From contig CM065878.1 of the NCBI GenBank assembly GCA_033439255.1, forward strand, positions 5,208,001 through 5,272,000: DNA of 64,000 bases. Reading direction: 5' to 3'. This document shows, one piece after another, positions 1 to 11,413 of the stretch. How positions within the stretch are numbered: position 1 is the first letter of the stretch; the number at the start of each line of letters is the position of its first letter. Source of the stretch: Hericium rajendrae (taxonomy: Eukaryota; Basidiomycota; Agaricomycetes; Russulales; Hericiaceae). A model generated the notes under the pieces. It was not told the DNA's origin. It saw only the letters and a program-made list of their open reading frames with translations, and ran no database searches. A program made the translations under genes and the position numbers.

Positions 1-536
1 TTCCGGTCGGATGCTGCGCAGTTGAATATTTACTAAATGATCGGCGACTTCGGGCGCAGCGTGTGTCGGTCCGTGTTTTGCGTAAGTAGATATTGTCATG
101 TTGAACGATGTCATTTTCCTGATGGCCCTTCCGAAGCAGACGTCCCCCTTTGCCGGTAGCTAAGGCCGACGCCCTTCTATTTTGTTTCTAGGTCATGGAA
201 AAGACATTTAGACTTCGTCCACTACACCTGATGCATCATTGTAGTTGGGATCACCATGCAATATGATCACAGCCGTTTACTTTTGTCATTCATGCGACGA
301 GAGCCTCAGTGTTGAGGAGGTCACTACTTAGATTCGCTCTGATCGGTGTTAGGCTCAGGAACACTGAGTGGGTCGGCGGATCTGCTTCATTATGATGCAA
401 CACCCGTCAGCACCGTTGTGTGGACGCTTTACGGTAGTCACTGATGTCCCCATTCAGACGGAAGGGCGCTCTCTGGTCACGTATATAATGACGAAGCCCA
501 GGCTATGTTTTAATTTTCGCATTATTCCCCAGCAGG
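1..536. other. Intergenic sequence, no gene recognised
   Basis: Only short, overlapping open frames with no recognisable motif occur here. The stretch ends at the start codon of the ABM-like gene and presumably contains its promoter, but I see no distinct TATA or other element that I can assign. Confidence 0.4.
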
Positions 537-1328
537 ATGGCGGACAACGTACCTGTCGCTGAGCTCTCTAGGTTCCGTGCAACCGAGAGGTGCTTATCCG
601 ATCCTGCAGAGTTCAAGGCGCTACGAGATCTGGCGGAGCGAGCAAGGTGCGTGTGCCCGCAAATCAGCCGTGTATGCACAATAACTTATACCCCGAAGGC
701 CTCATGGGATGACCGGTCAATACTGGGCCAAGGCTCCCGACGACCCGGACTTGTTTGTCTGGATCCTGCGTAAGTGTCCTCCGCATGATCCGAAAACTGA
801 CGAGCTCAGATGAATTCGCAGTATGGGAGTCGCGCCAGCACCACACGAACTGGCTGGCCAGTGACAAGGAAACGGCCGGCGCACTGTCCATGAAGGCGGC
901 CGAGCTCGCAAAGGAGTCTTTCGACATCATCCACGTCCACTTCGAAACGCATCCTCCGCTCGCTGCGCTCACAATGCCCAAGACGGAAGTGGCATTTTGG
1001 ACCATCGCTGATGCAGATCAAGTGGGCGCGTTCTTCGAGAAATTAGAGAAAACCCGGCAAGCCATGATGCGAGGCGAGGGCATGCGGGGGTGTACATGGG
1101 GACAATCGCTAGAAAAGAAGGACTCTGGGGTCGCTCTCACCGGATGGGAGAGTTTGGAGGTGAGTCTCGTGATGCAGATGGCGGTCATTTGCTGGACCTC
1201 ATGTGGTATTCCAGGCTCAAATGAAGCAAGGAGATACTAATGATGACTACAGAGAAACAGGCGAAGAGGCGCTCAGCCTAGTCTCCGACCTAAGAGCTCT
1301 TCGTGTGAATTTCCAGCCCCACATATAA
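537..1328 (+). CDS. ABM-like (dimeric alpha/beta barrel) protein
   Basis: Four exons (537-646, 699-769, 822-1159, 1215-1328) join in frame to 633 nt, 210 aa. All introns are GT-AG and 52-55 bp long. The middle resembles fungal proteins of the antibiotic-biosynthesis monooxygenase/dimeric alpha-beta barrel type: a strand-like stretch FVWILLWES, a HxNW-like segment (QHHTNWLAS), an amphipathic helix, then strands ending in FDIIHVHF and a second half with EVAFWTIAD. Members of this fold act on small aromatic or lipid-like molecules without a prosthetic group, or serve as small-molecule binding proteins; the substrate cannot be told. No signal peptide is visible. The next gene on the same strand, about 690 bp away, is a flavin monooxygenase, so joint action is possible but unproven. 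The exon chain is secure; the family assignment is moderate. Confidence 0.7.
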
Positions 1329-2019
1329 GTAATACAGAACAACAAGTGACTGGGAGATACGAATTTCCCCTCGTCACCAGGTGTCCGCGAGCGATCATGG
1401 TCTGCGCTGCTGACATCGGTGAGGCAGAGAATAGAACCGCCCAGCCATGTCCTGGGTCGCTTGATAACGGTTTGCTCATATCAGCCGCAGGCATATCTCG
1501 CAATCTCGATCGATCACACAGGGCCGCAGGTTATTTCCCCACATTCTCGGTGTCCCCGTTCCCCGCATCGTCAGCAGAGCTCTATTGCTTACGGCGCCGC
1601 ACAGAACACCGAGAGAACGCCCAGAAGTAACTACGCGTTGAAGTGTTTGTCGTGCGGTCAGGGGCCATATCAGGAATCTGAATAATCTACGATGGCAAGG
1701 CCTAGTCACGCCGCATACTAGCTGCGGCAGCAGGTCATCGGGTCTTAACCAAGCCTGTGCACACGGAATACCACGACAAAATATACGAAATGAAAGAAGT
1801 GTCGGTGAAGACCGCCGCCAAACCAGGCAAATCTTGAAGATCGAAGAGACATATGACCGTCAATGGAGGGGCATGTACGGTATACCGTGCCCCCAATAGG
1901 AGCCCTCTTTACGCAGCCTGCCTCATCGTTATTCCCGACCGCATCATGTCGAGCCTCCACTTATAAGTCATGACACGGTCAATCGACGTCGAGAAGCATC
2001 TCTACCCCACGATCTCACA

Positions 2020-4489
2020 ATGTCTATCTGCCCACCAGGACTCACGCTCCCCACGCTCGACCGCCTCGGTGCTTCCGTCCCGAAGGACATAGATCCCCTT
2101 CCCATCGCACGCGACTGGTTCTCCCGCTTCAAGAAGAGCGCTGAATCCGGCGATGTCAAGAGCACGGCGGACCTCCTCGTCGACGACGCCCTGTGGCGCG
2201 ACATCCTCACCATGACCTGGGATTTCCGCACCTTCGAGGGTCGCGAGAAGATCACCAAGTTCCTGACCGACCGCCTCAAGAAGATGAAGCTCACGGACCT
2301 CACGCTCGACGAGAAATGGGTCCAGCTGCAGAGGCCGTACGAGGACCTCGCATGGATCCAAGGCCTCTTCAACTTCGACAGCGACATCGGGCCCAGCTCG
2401 GGTGTCTTCCGCCTCGTCCCCAGCCAGTCCGGCCAATGGCGCGCGCACACCGTCTTCACGAACCTCGAGGGGCTGAAGAACTTCCCAGAGCTAATCGGTC
2501 CGCTGCGAGACCCCCACCCGAACCATGGTCTCTGGCCGGAGAAGCGCAGACGTGAGATCAACTGCGAGGATGAGGAGCCGAAGGTGATCATCATTGGGGG
2601 CGGACAGAGTGGCCTGGAGGTTGGGGCGAGATTGAAGTATCTGGGCGTGAAGGCATTGATCCTTGAGCGGAACCCTAGGATCGGAGATCAGTGGCGGAAG
2701 CGGTACGAGGCGCTGTGTCTCCACGACTCGGTTTGTGAGTGTCGCGTCCTGTTTTCGAATACTGGTCGTGCGACTGACGATATTGGTTTTCAGGGTATGA
2801 TCACATGGCATACATGCCGTAGGTGTTGAATCGAGCTTTGATCGCGTGCTGCTGAAGACGATGTCTTTTAGATTCCCTCCTACCTGGCCCGTGTTCACTC
2901 CGGCGCCAAAGGTAAGTTTCCTTTTGGATGGAAGGAGCGGTCTCCTGAATGGGAGGTCTTCAGCTCGCGGACTGGTTGGAGAACTACGCGCACGTAATGG
3001 AGCTAAACGTATGGACGAATTCAACCGTGACAAAGGCAGAGCAAGACCCGAAGACAAAGCTCTGGACCGCAACGGTGCAACGCGGCGACGGCAGCACGAG
3101 GAAATTCACTGTTCCTCACCTGATCTTCGCCGTCGGTTGGGGTGGAGGAACCCCCAATATCCCGCATTTCCCTGACGAAGTACGTCCGTTCACGGCTATC
3201 ACAGGACGTGATATCTAACGTTCTTGGCAGGACAAGTTCGAGGGCCAGATCCTGCATTCGTCAGAGCACCACAGTGCGAAGGACCACATCGGAAAGAAAG
3301 TTGTCGTCGTCGGAGCTTGCACGTCAGGTCAGTGGCAGATCAGTCTACTTTGAATGGCTGAATTCACTCAGAAACAACAATTAGGCCATGATATCTGTGC
3401 AGACTACTATCAGCATGGTGTCGGTGAGCAGTTCCTCCTCAAGCTGTTCATAACTCATCCTGATAATGAATCCGCATCGACTAGACGTTACTATGTATCA
3501 GAGGAACGAGACGTACGTGATGTCTACGAAGAATGGCTTGCGCATTCTGCTCTCAGGTGTGTATGACCTTTTCTTGACATCTAGAAACGTCGTCCTGATG
3601 GAAATTAGATTTCTACTCTGAGAACGGCCCGCCAACTCACATCGGAGACCTCATGAATGCGTCGTACCCGAACCATCTCATGCACCTCATGCACCAGCGT
3701 AAGACCAAGGAAATCGCCGAGGCCGACAAGTACGTTTTGATGAGATTTTCATGACTCCAGATTGCTGATAGCGTGCTGACATAGGGAGACCCTCGACGGT
3801 CTGGAGAAGGCGGGCTTCAAGCTGGGATGGGGTATCGATGGCTCTGGCTTCCTCATCCTCGCCTGGACGCGCACCGGCGGCTACTACCTCGGTTTGTAGG
3901 ACCAGTCTAGCAGGAACTGCGGCGGAGGCTAACTGCGGTGGAATAGATGTCGGAACGAGCAAACTGATCGCAGATGGGAAGATCAAGCTCAAGAGTGGCA
4001 GCGACATTGCCCGCTTCAACAAGAAGGGTATCGAATTTGAGGATGGGTCCAAGCTGGACGCCGACGTCGTCATCCTCGCGACTGGGTGAGCAGTCCCACT
4101 TTCTGCTGTGAGAGGCCAAGCTGATGCATCTTAAGATACTCCAACGTCCGCGAGCCCATCCGGAAAATCGCCGGAGACAAGGTTGCGGACAAGTTGAACA
4201 CTGTCTGGGGCCTCGACGCAGAAGGCGAGCTCAACAGCGCTTGGCGCGACACTGGCATTCCAGGGCTGTATGTGATGATGGGTGAGTCCCGACGATACTC
4301 GGATAGACGAATATCTGACTCACTTGGTTACAGGAAACCTGGCGCTTTGCCGATTCCATTCGAAGCATCTTGGTCTTCGTATGTACTTCTTCAGCGTGTC
4401 ATATGAGGCTCCCTGCTAATGTACGTACGACAGAAATCAAAGCCATGGAGGAAGGCCTATTCGGCCCAAGATACAGCTACATGACGTGA
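2020..4489 (+). CDS. FAD/NAD(P)-dependent monooxygenase with N-terminal SnoaL-like domain
   Basis: A multi-exon gene of roughly 600 codons. Residues 25-150 resemble a SnoaL/NTF2-like domain. From residue about 188 a Rossmann dinucleotide fold starts with VIIIGGGQSGLE (GxGxxG, FAD site). Later exons supply a DSVWYDHMAY-type segment, PFPPTWPVFTPAPK, and GWGGGTPNIPHFP. A second nucleotide-binding motif, VVVVGACTSGHDI, sits where the NADPH site of fungal FMO-like enzymes lies, and VVILATG (about 4069) is the second FAD-contact motif. The last exon ends in GPRYSYMT at 4487. Introns are about 50-60 bp, for example between SVW-codon halves near 2735 and after PAPK near 2912. It probably hydroxylates or carries out Baeyer-Villiger oxidation of a small organic substrate in the cytosol. 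Substrate unknown; exon borders after 3240 are approximate. Confidence 0.85.
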
Positions 4490-5509
4490 TTTCTGGGTTC
4501 ACGGACGGTAAGACTGAAGGACGGTTAACTTGTAACAATAGGATACGCGTGAGTAGGATAAATCCTGTACGTGGACTGGCACTGGATGGAGCAAATATCT
4601 GTACGATGAGTCTGGACCGCAGGCGTGAGATGAAAAGTGCCATGAGAGATAAGATGATAGGACGATACTACTCGTCGAAAAGCATCATGTCGGCCTCCCG
4701 TTGAGATGATTAATTTGGATCGTTCTGTTGGCACTTGGTGAGAGCGCACTAAGCCGACGTAGCTCGTCGATTGCCTGATACCAATAGCCCATATACTTAC
4801 CTGGACTGCATACATCACGTTCCAATGTGAAACTACTGAATCATGTTCCAGTAAATTTCTTAGTCTTGAAGCTTGAAAGTACGTGTTCGACGAAGTTTGG
4901 ATGAAGAGCAGCATTCCCGTAACTTACACTGCAAGTCGCTGATTTAGTGCCCACAATAACTTAAGGACTGCTCCAAATCACTCACAAAACACAGGCGTTC
5001 CTCGAGGACTAGCAGAAAAGCTTAATAGTGGCTCGGCCTGGAATCATGAGAGTTGTAGCTCAAGACAGCGTGCAGTGTCGTAGAGCGCTTGTGAGTCGTT
5101 AGCGATGCTAACCGTGGGAACCTTTCTTTTTAACGAGCCGCGCGGCCGGCGCTTGCAACTTCGTTGGACGTGGCGAAACTCGAAGCAACTCGAAGCCATC
5201 GAAGAAACACAGAATCTAATGTTCTGACAGCAGGTCCAAGGAGACAGGCATAATATCTCACCGCGGCGAATATATTGCGCGACAAGGGCTTTACGTGTGT
5301 TCCATTTCTCGGGTTTTAAGTTTGACTGACCTCATCCGCATGCTTCCAGCACGGTAGACTTGAGACGATGCGAACCAGTGGCACCTTTCCTACATCCCAA
5401 CTCTTTTATTAAAACATGCAAGTAGAACAACATACGAGGCTTGATACAAGTGCAGCTCGTATGAGGAGGACAGTACAGACCGTTATACCAATTCTCTCCC
5501 ATCGCCTCG
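4490..5509. other. Intergenic, convergent gene ends
   Basis: This lies between the monooxygenase (+) and the F-box gene (-), so it holds two 3' ends. Only short frames without motifs are present, and I see no repeat or RNA gene. Confidence 0.4.
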
Positions 5510-7336
5510 TCAACCCAGCGCAATCCAAGAATTGTCTGCGGTCCCAGCCTTCTCATCCCACGCGACGTCCGTTAAGTGACTCAGCGTCATAACCTCCTCT
5601 CGCGTGACGTTGCTATCCATGATTTGTATAGTCGGAAGCGTTCTGCGTCGCGCCGCGGCATTCAGCCAGTCCACCAGGGCGGTGAACAAGTCGAACGCTT
5701 CACCATTAGGCATACGGCACGGACTGAGTTGAACTTGTATTAAGAAGATTTTCTTCAGCTTTGGGAAGAGCACGGTTTCGGGATACTCGTCGGACCGTTC
5801 CGCTGGCGTTTCGGGATGCAGGGCCTCGAGGAGGCTGGATATCACCAGTGACCCCGAGACCGAGACGACTTCGGCTTGTTGACTACGCCCGAACAGGTCC
5901 ATCCATGTTTGCTTGCCCCATCGTGCATAGAATGCATCCTGTCGACCACACTCGACGCGGATAAAGTTCGCTTGGTCGAAAGGCGGGAGGCCACGGCATA
6001 AATTGGACATCGCGTCGGAAGGCAACGGCGGGCTCGCGAGCTGCTGTGCGGCTTCTCGGTGAATGTTTCTGAGGGGGCTGAAAGAGAAACAGAAATCGAA
6101 TGGCGGCATGTCTACGTCTGCAAGAATCGCCCTCCACCCTTCAAATCGCAGAGTGTGCACCACATGCTCGGACCGTTCGCATAGCAGAAGGGTGCGGAAG
6201 GGCTCACGAGATTCCATAGTTGCCCAATGTTTGTTCAACGAGTCTCGAATGGTAAGGCATGCATCTGCAAGACTGGCGGATGCATCGTAGACACATGTCA
6301 GATACAATCGAGACAAAGAGGTCATATGGACATGTTTGAGGAAAAGGTTGCATTCATCGATGGCATCGGTTAAAGCAAGGCAAGACAATGCTGGAAGCGC
6401 AGCTTCGACGACATTGCTGCGGGATAAGGAGAGGCTGTGGATCAGATTAAGGTCCTCCAATGCCGGCATGTCTTCAAGCGTAGCTAGTAGTTGCTTGGCT
6501 GCAGGTAAAGAAAGCTGGCGTTGCGGATAGCCAATACTTTGAAGACGTGCCACCAGTTTTATTTGGGTAACCTGTGAAAAAACCGGGGACGTGGGCGATG
6601 TGAGGGGCATAAGGCAGCCTTGAAGTTCTACGCTTCGCAGGCGAGGTGCATGATATCCTAAGAAATCGTCTGGCAATGACATTACGAAGCTGTCTGGCAC
6701 CGGGTCTTTATCCATCACCGACAATTTCAACTCCTCTAGCATCGGACCGGGACTAGTAAGGGATCTGAGGAGTGGGCTGAGATCGGAAGACCCTGCCAAT
6801 GTGAGGCTTGCCGTATGTGATAGGTGCTCTGGGATGTGATTCAGAGAGTATCCAAGGGCCGGATTCCAAATCACAGATATTGGTGCTGCCTTTGAGCGAG
6901 CCAGGCTCTCTCGTAGCCAATTCGGTCCAAGACGAACCATAATCTCCTGCCAAAGGGTAGGTTCCTGCAAAGCGGTGTCCCGCCAGTGTCGACAAACGTA
7001 CGTGGCGTCGAGCCAACCAGGCTTGAACGAAACAGAGTGGCGATTACGATTTGACACCAACCGCGGACGGTCCATAACGGCGCACCAGCTGAAAATACGG
7101 CAGAGAATCTCTGGCGGAATCTGGCAAATGGGAGCTAAGGAGTTGCGGAAATGGTTTATGGATCGGTTGATGCTCTGTAACGCGGCCAATTCGCCATCAA
7201 CTGCTGACCGAAGTTGATCATTCTGTGCCACGGTGAGCTTATGCGTGTCTGAGGCCCGAAATGATTCCTTGAGTAGAGAAAAGCGAGGATTGAGAGCGCC
7301 CGTCCAATAGCTCTCGGCGCTACGATTGATGCACAT
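5510..7336 (-). CDS. F-box domain protein with LRR-like body
   Basis: A single open frame of 608 codons. Residues about 68-130 carry an F-box-like domain: CQIPPEILCRIFSW, then a gap and the typical YVCRHWRDTALQEPTLW (basidiomycete F-box form IPxEILxxIF ... VCRxWRxxAL.xPxLW). The rest is leucine-rich with irregular repeats, as usual for substrate-recognition arms of SCF ubiquitin ligases. The N-terminal 60 residues contain a short helix that often precedes the F-box in this expanded family. The end (TREEVMTLSHLTDVAWDE) resembles the end of the partial gene at the right window edge, so the two belong to one family. The target protein is unknown. An intronless frame of this length is unusual among its neighbours but normal for the family. 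The start is the first ATG of the frame. Confidence 0.85.
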   Translation of the reverse strand: MCINRSAESYWTGALNPRFSLLKESFRASDTHKLTVAQNDQLRSAVDGELAALQSINRSINHFRNSLAPICQIPPEILCRIFSWCAVMDRPRLVSNRNRHSVSFKPGWLDATYVCRHWRDTALQEPTLWQEIMVRLGPNWLRESLARSKAAPISVIWNPALGYSLNHIPEHLSHTASLTLAGSSDLSPLLRSLTSPGPMLEELKLSVMDKDPVPDSFVMSLPDDFLGYHAPRLRSVELQGCLMPLTSPTSPVFSQVTQIKLVARLQSIGYPQRQLSLPAAKQLLATLEDMPALEDLNLIHSLSLSRSNVVEAALPALSCLALTDAIDECNLFLKHVHMTSLSRLYLTCVYDASASLADACLTIRDSLNKHWATMESREPFRTLLLCERSEHVVHTLRFEGWRAILADVDMPPFDFCFSFSPLRNIHREAAQQLASPPLPSDAMSNLCRGLPPFDQANFIRVECGRQDAFYARWGKQTWMDLFGRSQQAEVVSVSGSLVISSLLEALHPETPAERSDEYPETVLFPKLKKIFLIQVQLSPCRMPNGEAFDLFTALVDWLNAAARRRTLPTIQIMDSNVTREEVMTLSHLTDVAWDEKAGTADNSWIALG

Positions 7337-8269
7337 TTTTATTAGCGTGTGGACTGTGAGAACTGATATACCTACCTCGAGGATTCAACAAATGCTGGAA
7401 TGTTCCCCGTCATGGGCCGCGAGAGGCGATGAAAGTTAGAAACTGCAGAATCTGTGTGTTCGGAAGTCAGTCTTGCACTGTACATATGAGCGACCACTGG
7501 ATCTTACGATGCTACACAAACTACTGCCGAGATACACAGCAAGATTATTTTCGATGTGTCGTTCACGATAATCACTGATGGTGATACTTGCTATTGAAAA
7601 GCATGATGCTGTGGGGAATGTTGAACTTAGGCTTTCGCCGATAGAAGCCGTGGGAACTTCCCTTCATGGTGCTTGCACTTCCACAAAATATCGATGTCCT
7701 AGATACATACATTAAGCACCTCGACCGAACAGATTAAGACTACAGCAACATGTTTACTAGCATTGCTTTCGTCTAAATGCTGTCTGGCCGTGCATGAGAA
7801 TACGACCAATGAGTCGCCCATAGATGCCGTAGGACTCTCTCCTCATACGAGCCGCACGGTCGTCGTTTTAAGCTTCAACCGAACGTTAAACTAGTCCTCC
7901 GGGCATGCTGTGCGTCGTATGCCGCATGTGTTATATAGCAGACAGAGCGGGAACGTACTCACTTACAATCATGAATCAGCAGCGAGGCGGGCTTGGCTTC
8001 TACGAAAGCCGAGGACTGACAAAGCTGCGATGGAAATGGAGGGGATCAGCGCGCATCACTCTCAAGTCGGAGGTCCTGTCAGAGCTGCATACGCTCGAGC
8101 GCCGGACAAGTCCATACATATGTGCGTGGGGATGGGAAAGGATGGGAAAGGATGGGAACACGAACCGGTCAGGCACGCTAGCGTACCTACATCGAGCAAC
8201 TCACCTGTCCACGAAAGCACGGAATACGCAGAACAATGAACGGTGATTAAGCAAGCCAACTAGCTCTGT
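7337..8269. other. Intergenic, no gene recognised
   Basis: Upstream of the F-box gene and downstream of MRH4. It contains only short frames and a small direct repeat (three GGATGGGAAA-like units near 8130-8158). No convincing promoter or RNA gene is visible. Confidence 0.35.
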
Positions 8270-10356
8270 CTACTTCCTAGGCCTCGACTTGAGCGCCTCC
8301 ACCCGCCGCCGCACCTCGCGTCCTCTCTCCACTCCCCGCCCGTCCTGCTTCCCAAATACGACGACTTTCCCCGGCAGCCCCGCACGCGCGGTCCTCCCCG
8401 CGCGATGCATGAAGTCCGCAGTATTGCGCGGCGGATCCAGCACGAACACGTGCGACACGTCCGGCGCGAAGTCGAGCCCGCGCGCGAGCAGCGACGTGCT
8501 CAGCAGCACGCGCGCGCCATCCGCCGGCGCGGGTGCCGGCGGCGTGCCAGGCAGCGGCCGCAGGAAGCCCGCGAGGTGCTTGTTGCTGCCGTGCACGCGC
8601 CCGCCTTCGCCTGCGCCAGTGATGACGATGCATGGGACGTTGTGCTCGCGCAGATATGCGCCAACTTCGGCGACGCGCGTGCGCTTGTTGCCGAAGAGAA
8701 CGATGCGCGAGGGCGCGCGGCCCGCGTGCGCGTCGGCCTGCCAGATGTCGCGGATCTTGCGTTCGACGTCGGCGGAGCGGTTGCCGGAGGTATAGGGCGT
8801 GTATTCGACGGTGAGGCTCGAGGGGAGGCGGTGCAGGTCGGGAGAGACCAGTCGCGTCAGATGAGGGTGATAGATGTCGAGATGCGAAGCAAGCGAGGAT
8901 GGAATGGTAGCGGAGGTGAGGAGGAAGTTGAAGGGGTAATTAATGGGTTGAACGTCGGTTGGAGTGGTTGACGGAATCGGGCTTCCACGGGCCTTGGCAA
9001 CGTCGGACAGGAAGTGTTGTGTCTCTTCAATGAAATCGGGATCTGCAATGTCATGAGATACAGAGAATGATAAATGGATTCAGAAACGCCGCACCAAAGA
9101 GAATATCAGCTTCGTCCACCACAACCCATTCAACGCGATCCAGACCCATTTCAGGCCTGCCCACCCTACTCCCCGCCTCACCTTCCCGATCCCACCCACG
9201 CCCCCTCACCATCTCCAGCACCTTCGACGGCGTCCCTACCAGCACATCGACATCACGCAGCCGTGCCTCCTTCCGCACCTCGAACTCGCCGTCCTCCGCG
9301 TCCGCGTCCGCCTCAAACACGCCCGCCATCTTCGACGCCGTCATGTCGCCCGCCCGCACCGAGCTCGGCACGTTCGCGCGCGACGCGGTCACGACGCGCA
9401 GCTTGATCTTGTGGATCAGCACCTTCGCGAACCCTGCGAGCTGCCGCGCGAGTTCGTGCGTCGGCGCGAGCACGATCGCGCGCGGCCGCACAAGCCCCCC
9501 GCTCTTGCTCTTCGCCTCGACGTCAGTGCCTTCGCGCGCCAGCTCCGCCTCCTTCAGCGCCTGCAGCATCGGCAGCAGGTACGCCATGCTCTTCCCCGAG
9601 CCAGTCTCGCTCGCGAGCAGGAACTCGCGCCACGGGCGGCCCTCGGGCGCGGTGAACACGTGCTTGAGCGCGAGCGACTGGATCGGCGTCGGGCGCGCGG
9701 TAGGCCCGAGCAGCGCGTGCACGGACTCGAGCAGGCCGTCCAGGAGCGGCGGCGCGGAGAAGTCGCGCGGGAGATCGCGGCGCGGCTCGGCGGGCGTCGA
9801 GAAGTCGAACTCCTCCTCGATGGACGCGGGCATGGGGCGCATGGGGCGGGCCTGGGATGATGCGGCGGCGGTGCTGGGGGTGGAGTCACCGGTTTCGATG
9901 CGCTCGTCCCAGCTCGATCGCTTGATAGCGTCTCGGGCCATCGCTGGCGCGGGTTTGCGTTCGCGGAAGGAGGTATCTCTTTCGTACCTCTGCCCGCGGC
10001 GCAGGTTATCGGTTCCTCGCTTATCGCCGTGGGGAGCGTCGTCACGTGTGAAATCAGAGCGGCGAGGGGCGACATGGAGATGCTTAGATGGCTTTTTGGA
10101 GGAAGACTGTCTAGGGGTGAGGTCTTTAGAAAGACGCGTCCGGGAAGACGTGTGCGTCGACGCTGGATATGATATATGTGTCAGAGACGTCGGAAGCGAT
10201 ACCAGATATACAATGTTACGCACTAGATGCCAGCCTAGACCCAGTTCCAGGTGATATTTGTGGGTATGAAACCGACGCGACGCGAGTGCAGATGCATAGG
10301 TTTTGAGCGTGACGACATGCCGAGGAAATACCTCGCAGTGACGAAGCGACAGACAT
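8270..10356 (-). CDS. MRH4: Mitochondrial DEAD-box RNA helicase MRH4
   Basis: Three exons (10356-10224, 10162-9095, 9042-8270) give 1,974 nt, 657 aa, with introns of 61 and 52 bp. I chose the ATG at 10354-10356 because, spliced through the 10163-10223 intron, it yields an N terminus rich in Arg and Ser without acidic residues (MSVASSLRGISSACRH), a good mitochondrial presequence. Motifs in order: Q-motif-like RPTPIQSLAL, Walker A ASETGSGKS, motif Ia APTHELARQ, VGTPSKVL, DEAD box VVDEADILF, SAT in LLTSATIPSS, and HRAGRTARAG (motif VI). The spacing and the DEADILFDPDF run match the MRH4 family, which assembles the large mitoribosomal subunit. A 5' alternative without the first intron exists (open frame up to 10376) but gives a poorer leader. 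It diverges from the ALDH gene, leaving about 1 kb between them. Confidence 0.88.
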
Positions 10357-11413
10357 GGTATCTGGTCACGTTCCAACGAGCTTCAGCTGCGTGCAGAATG
10401 TTCCTACCCACGTGTGCCCTGGCGGCTCGAATATCGAGAATGAGTGGATTGTTGGAGACACAGCTGGTGAGCCAATTTGGAGTATCCACTCGGTGTCCAG
10501 AATACGAGACCTATCTGTGACTATCTGTGAAGCAGGCCTATGAGAACCTACCACGCTGTGCTCTGCGAATGCCACCAGACGTCAACCAGTGCTGCACTTT
10601 GTTCTGGTGGTGCTGGCCACTGGAGTGCGCTGAGTAGAATCGCTGTCGTTAGCCGCCGGCAGAATTTCAAAATTGTATGCAGCTGCGGCACGTGACATAT
10701 AATATTGAAATGCGGTCACAGCAGAGTCAAGACGAGAGCAAGCTCGAGCAGGCTGTAGTTCACTTGTTCACCAAGGATGGCGGCGTTCACTTACATCCAA
10801 TTCACAGGGTCTCAAGGAGGGCTCGTCTCCGGGATGCGCTGCGCTGCTAACAGATTGAATGAGCCAAGCTGTTGGGAGCGCTTGCTGCTGCGTGCTGAGC
10901 AGTGAGCCTTGCCGAAGTTCAGCAACGAGTTAGTAACGAGACCAAGACCACACGGCCTTCACTTTATTTGCAACCTCTTTCACCACTTGCTGATATATCA
11001 GGGGTTATAGATGTAATGGCGCAATATTTGCTGCGGTGAGTCGCGGTTCTCTTAGTCGATCTGCGTCGTATACGTTGTACATGGTCGCGCATCTACGTCG
11101 AGATGGGTGCGCCGAGCCTTCTTGGAAGCAGCGTAGGATCCACCGTGAGCCCGTCATCTCATCATTTCCTAATCCTTCGGAGACAGATGGACTTTAATCC
11201 TAATCACTTGCTTACCGCGCGTCGTGGAGCGGCGCAGAACATTTCCTCTTACTCATCAGCGCTCGCAGCATTCTTCTCTCCGCAATTGATATATGTCTTT
11301 CCATTCCGGTCGGTATCCGAGCCTTAAAAGCCTGCGTATCGCCCATACAATGAGGCGTACATCTTCCTTGTCTCTGCTCTTCTCACTATCCCCACTCCCC
11401 CCGTTCCCCAGCC
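10357..11413. promoter_or_regulatory. Divergent promoter region MRH4 / aldehyde dehydrogenase
   Basis: About 1 kb separates the two divergent start codons. No coding frame with a motif is present. The last 60 bases before the ALDH ATG are strongly pyrimidine-rich (CT tract with CCCCACTCCCCCC), a frequent feature just upstream of highly expressed fungal genes. Individual factor sites cannot be assigned. Confidence 0.45.

Noticed and set aside
537-4489. Secondary-metabolite gene cluster
   Set aside because: No polyketide synthase, NRPS, terpene cyclase, transporter or pathway regulator lies nearby.
9067-10254. 395-codon open frame on the plus strand
   Set aside because: It lies exactly opposite MRH4, is Ser/Arg/Pro-rich and has no motif; the minus strand has the complete helicase motif set.
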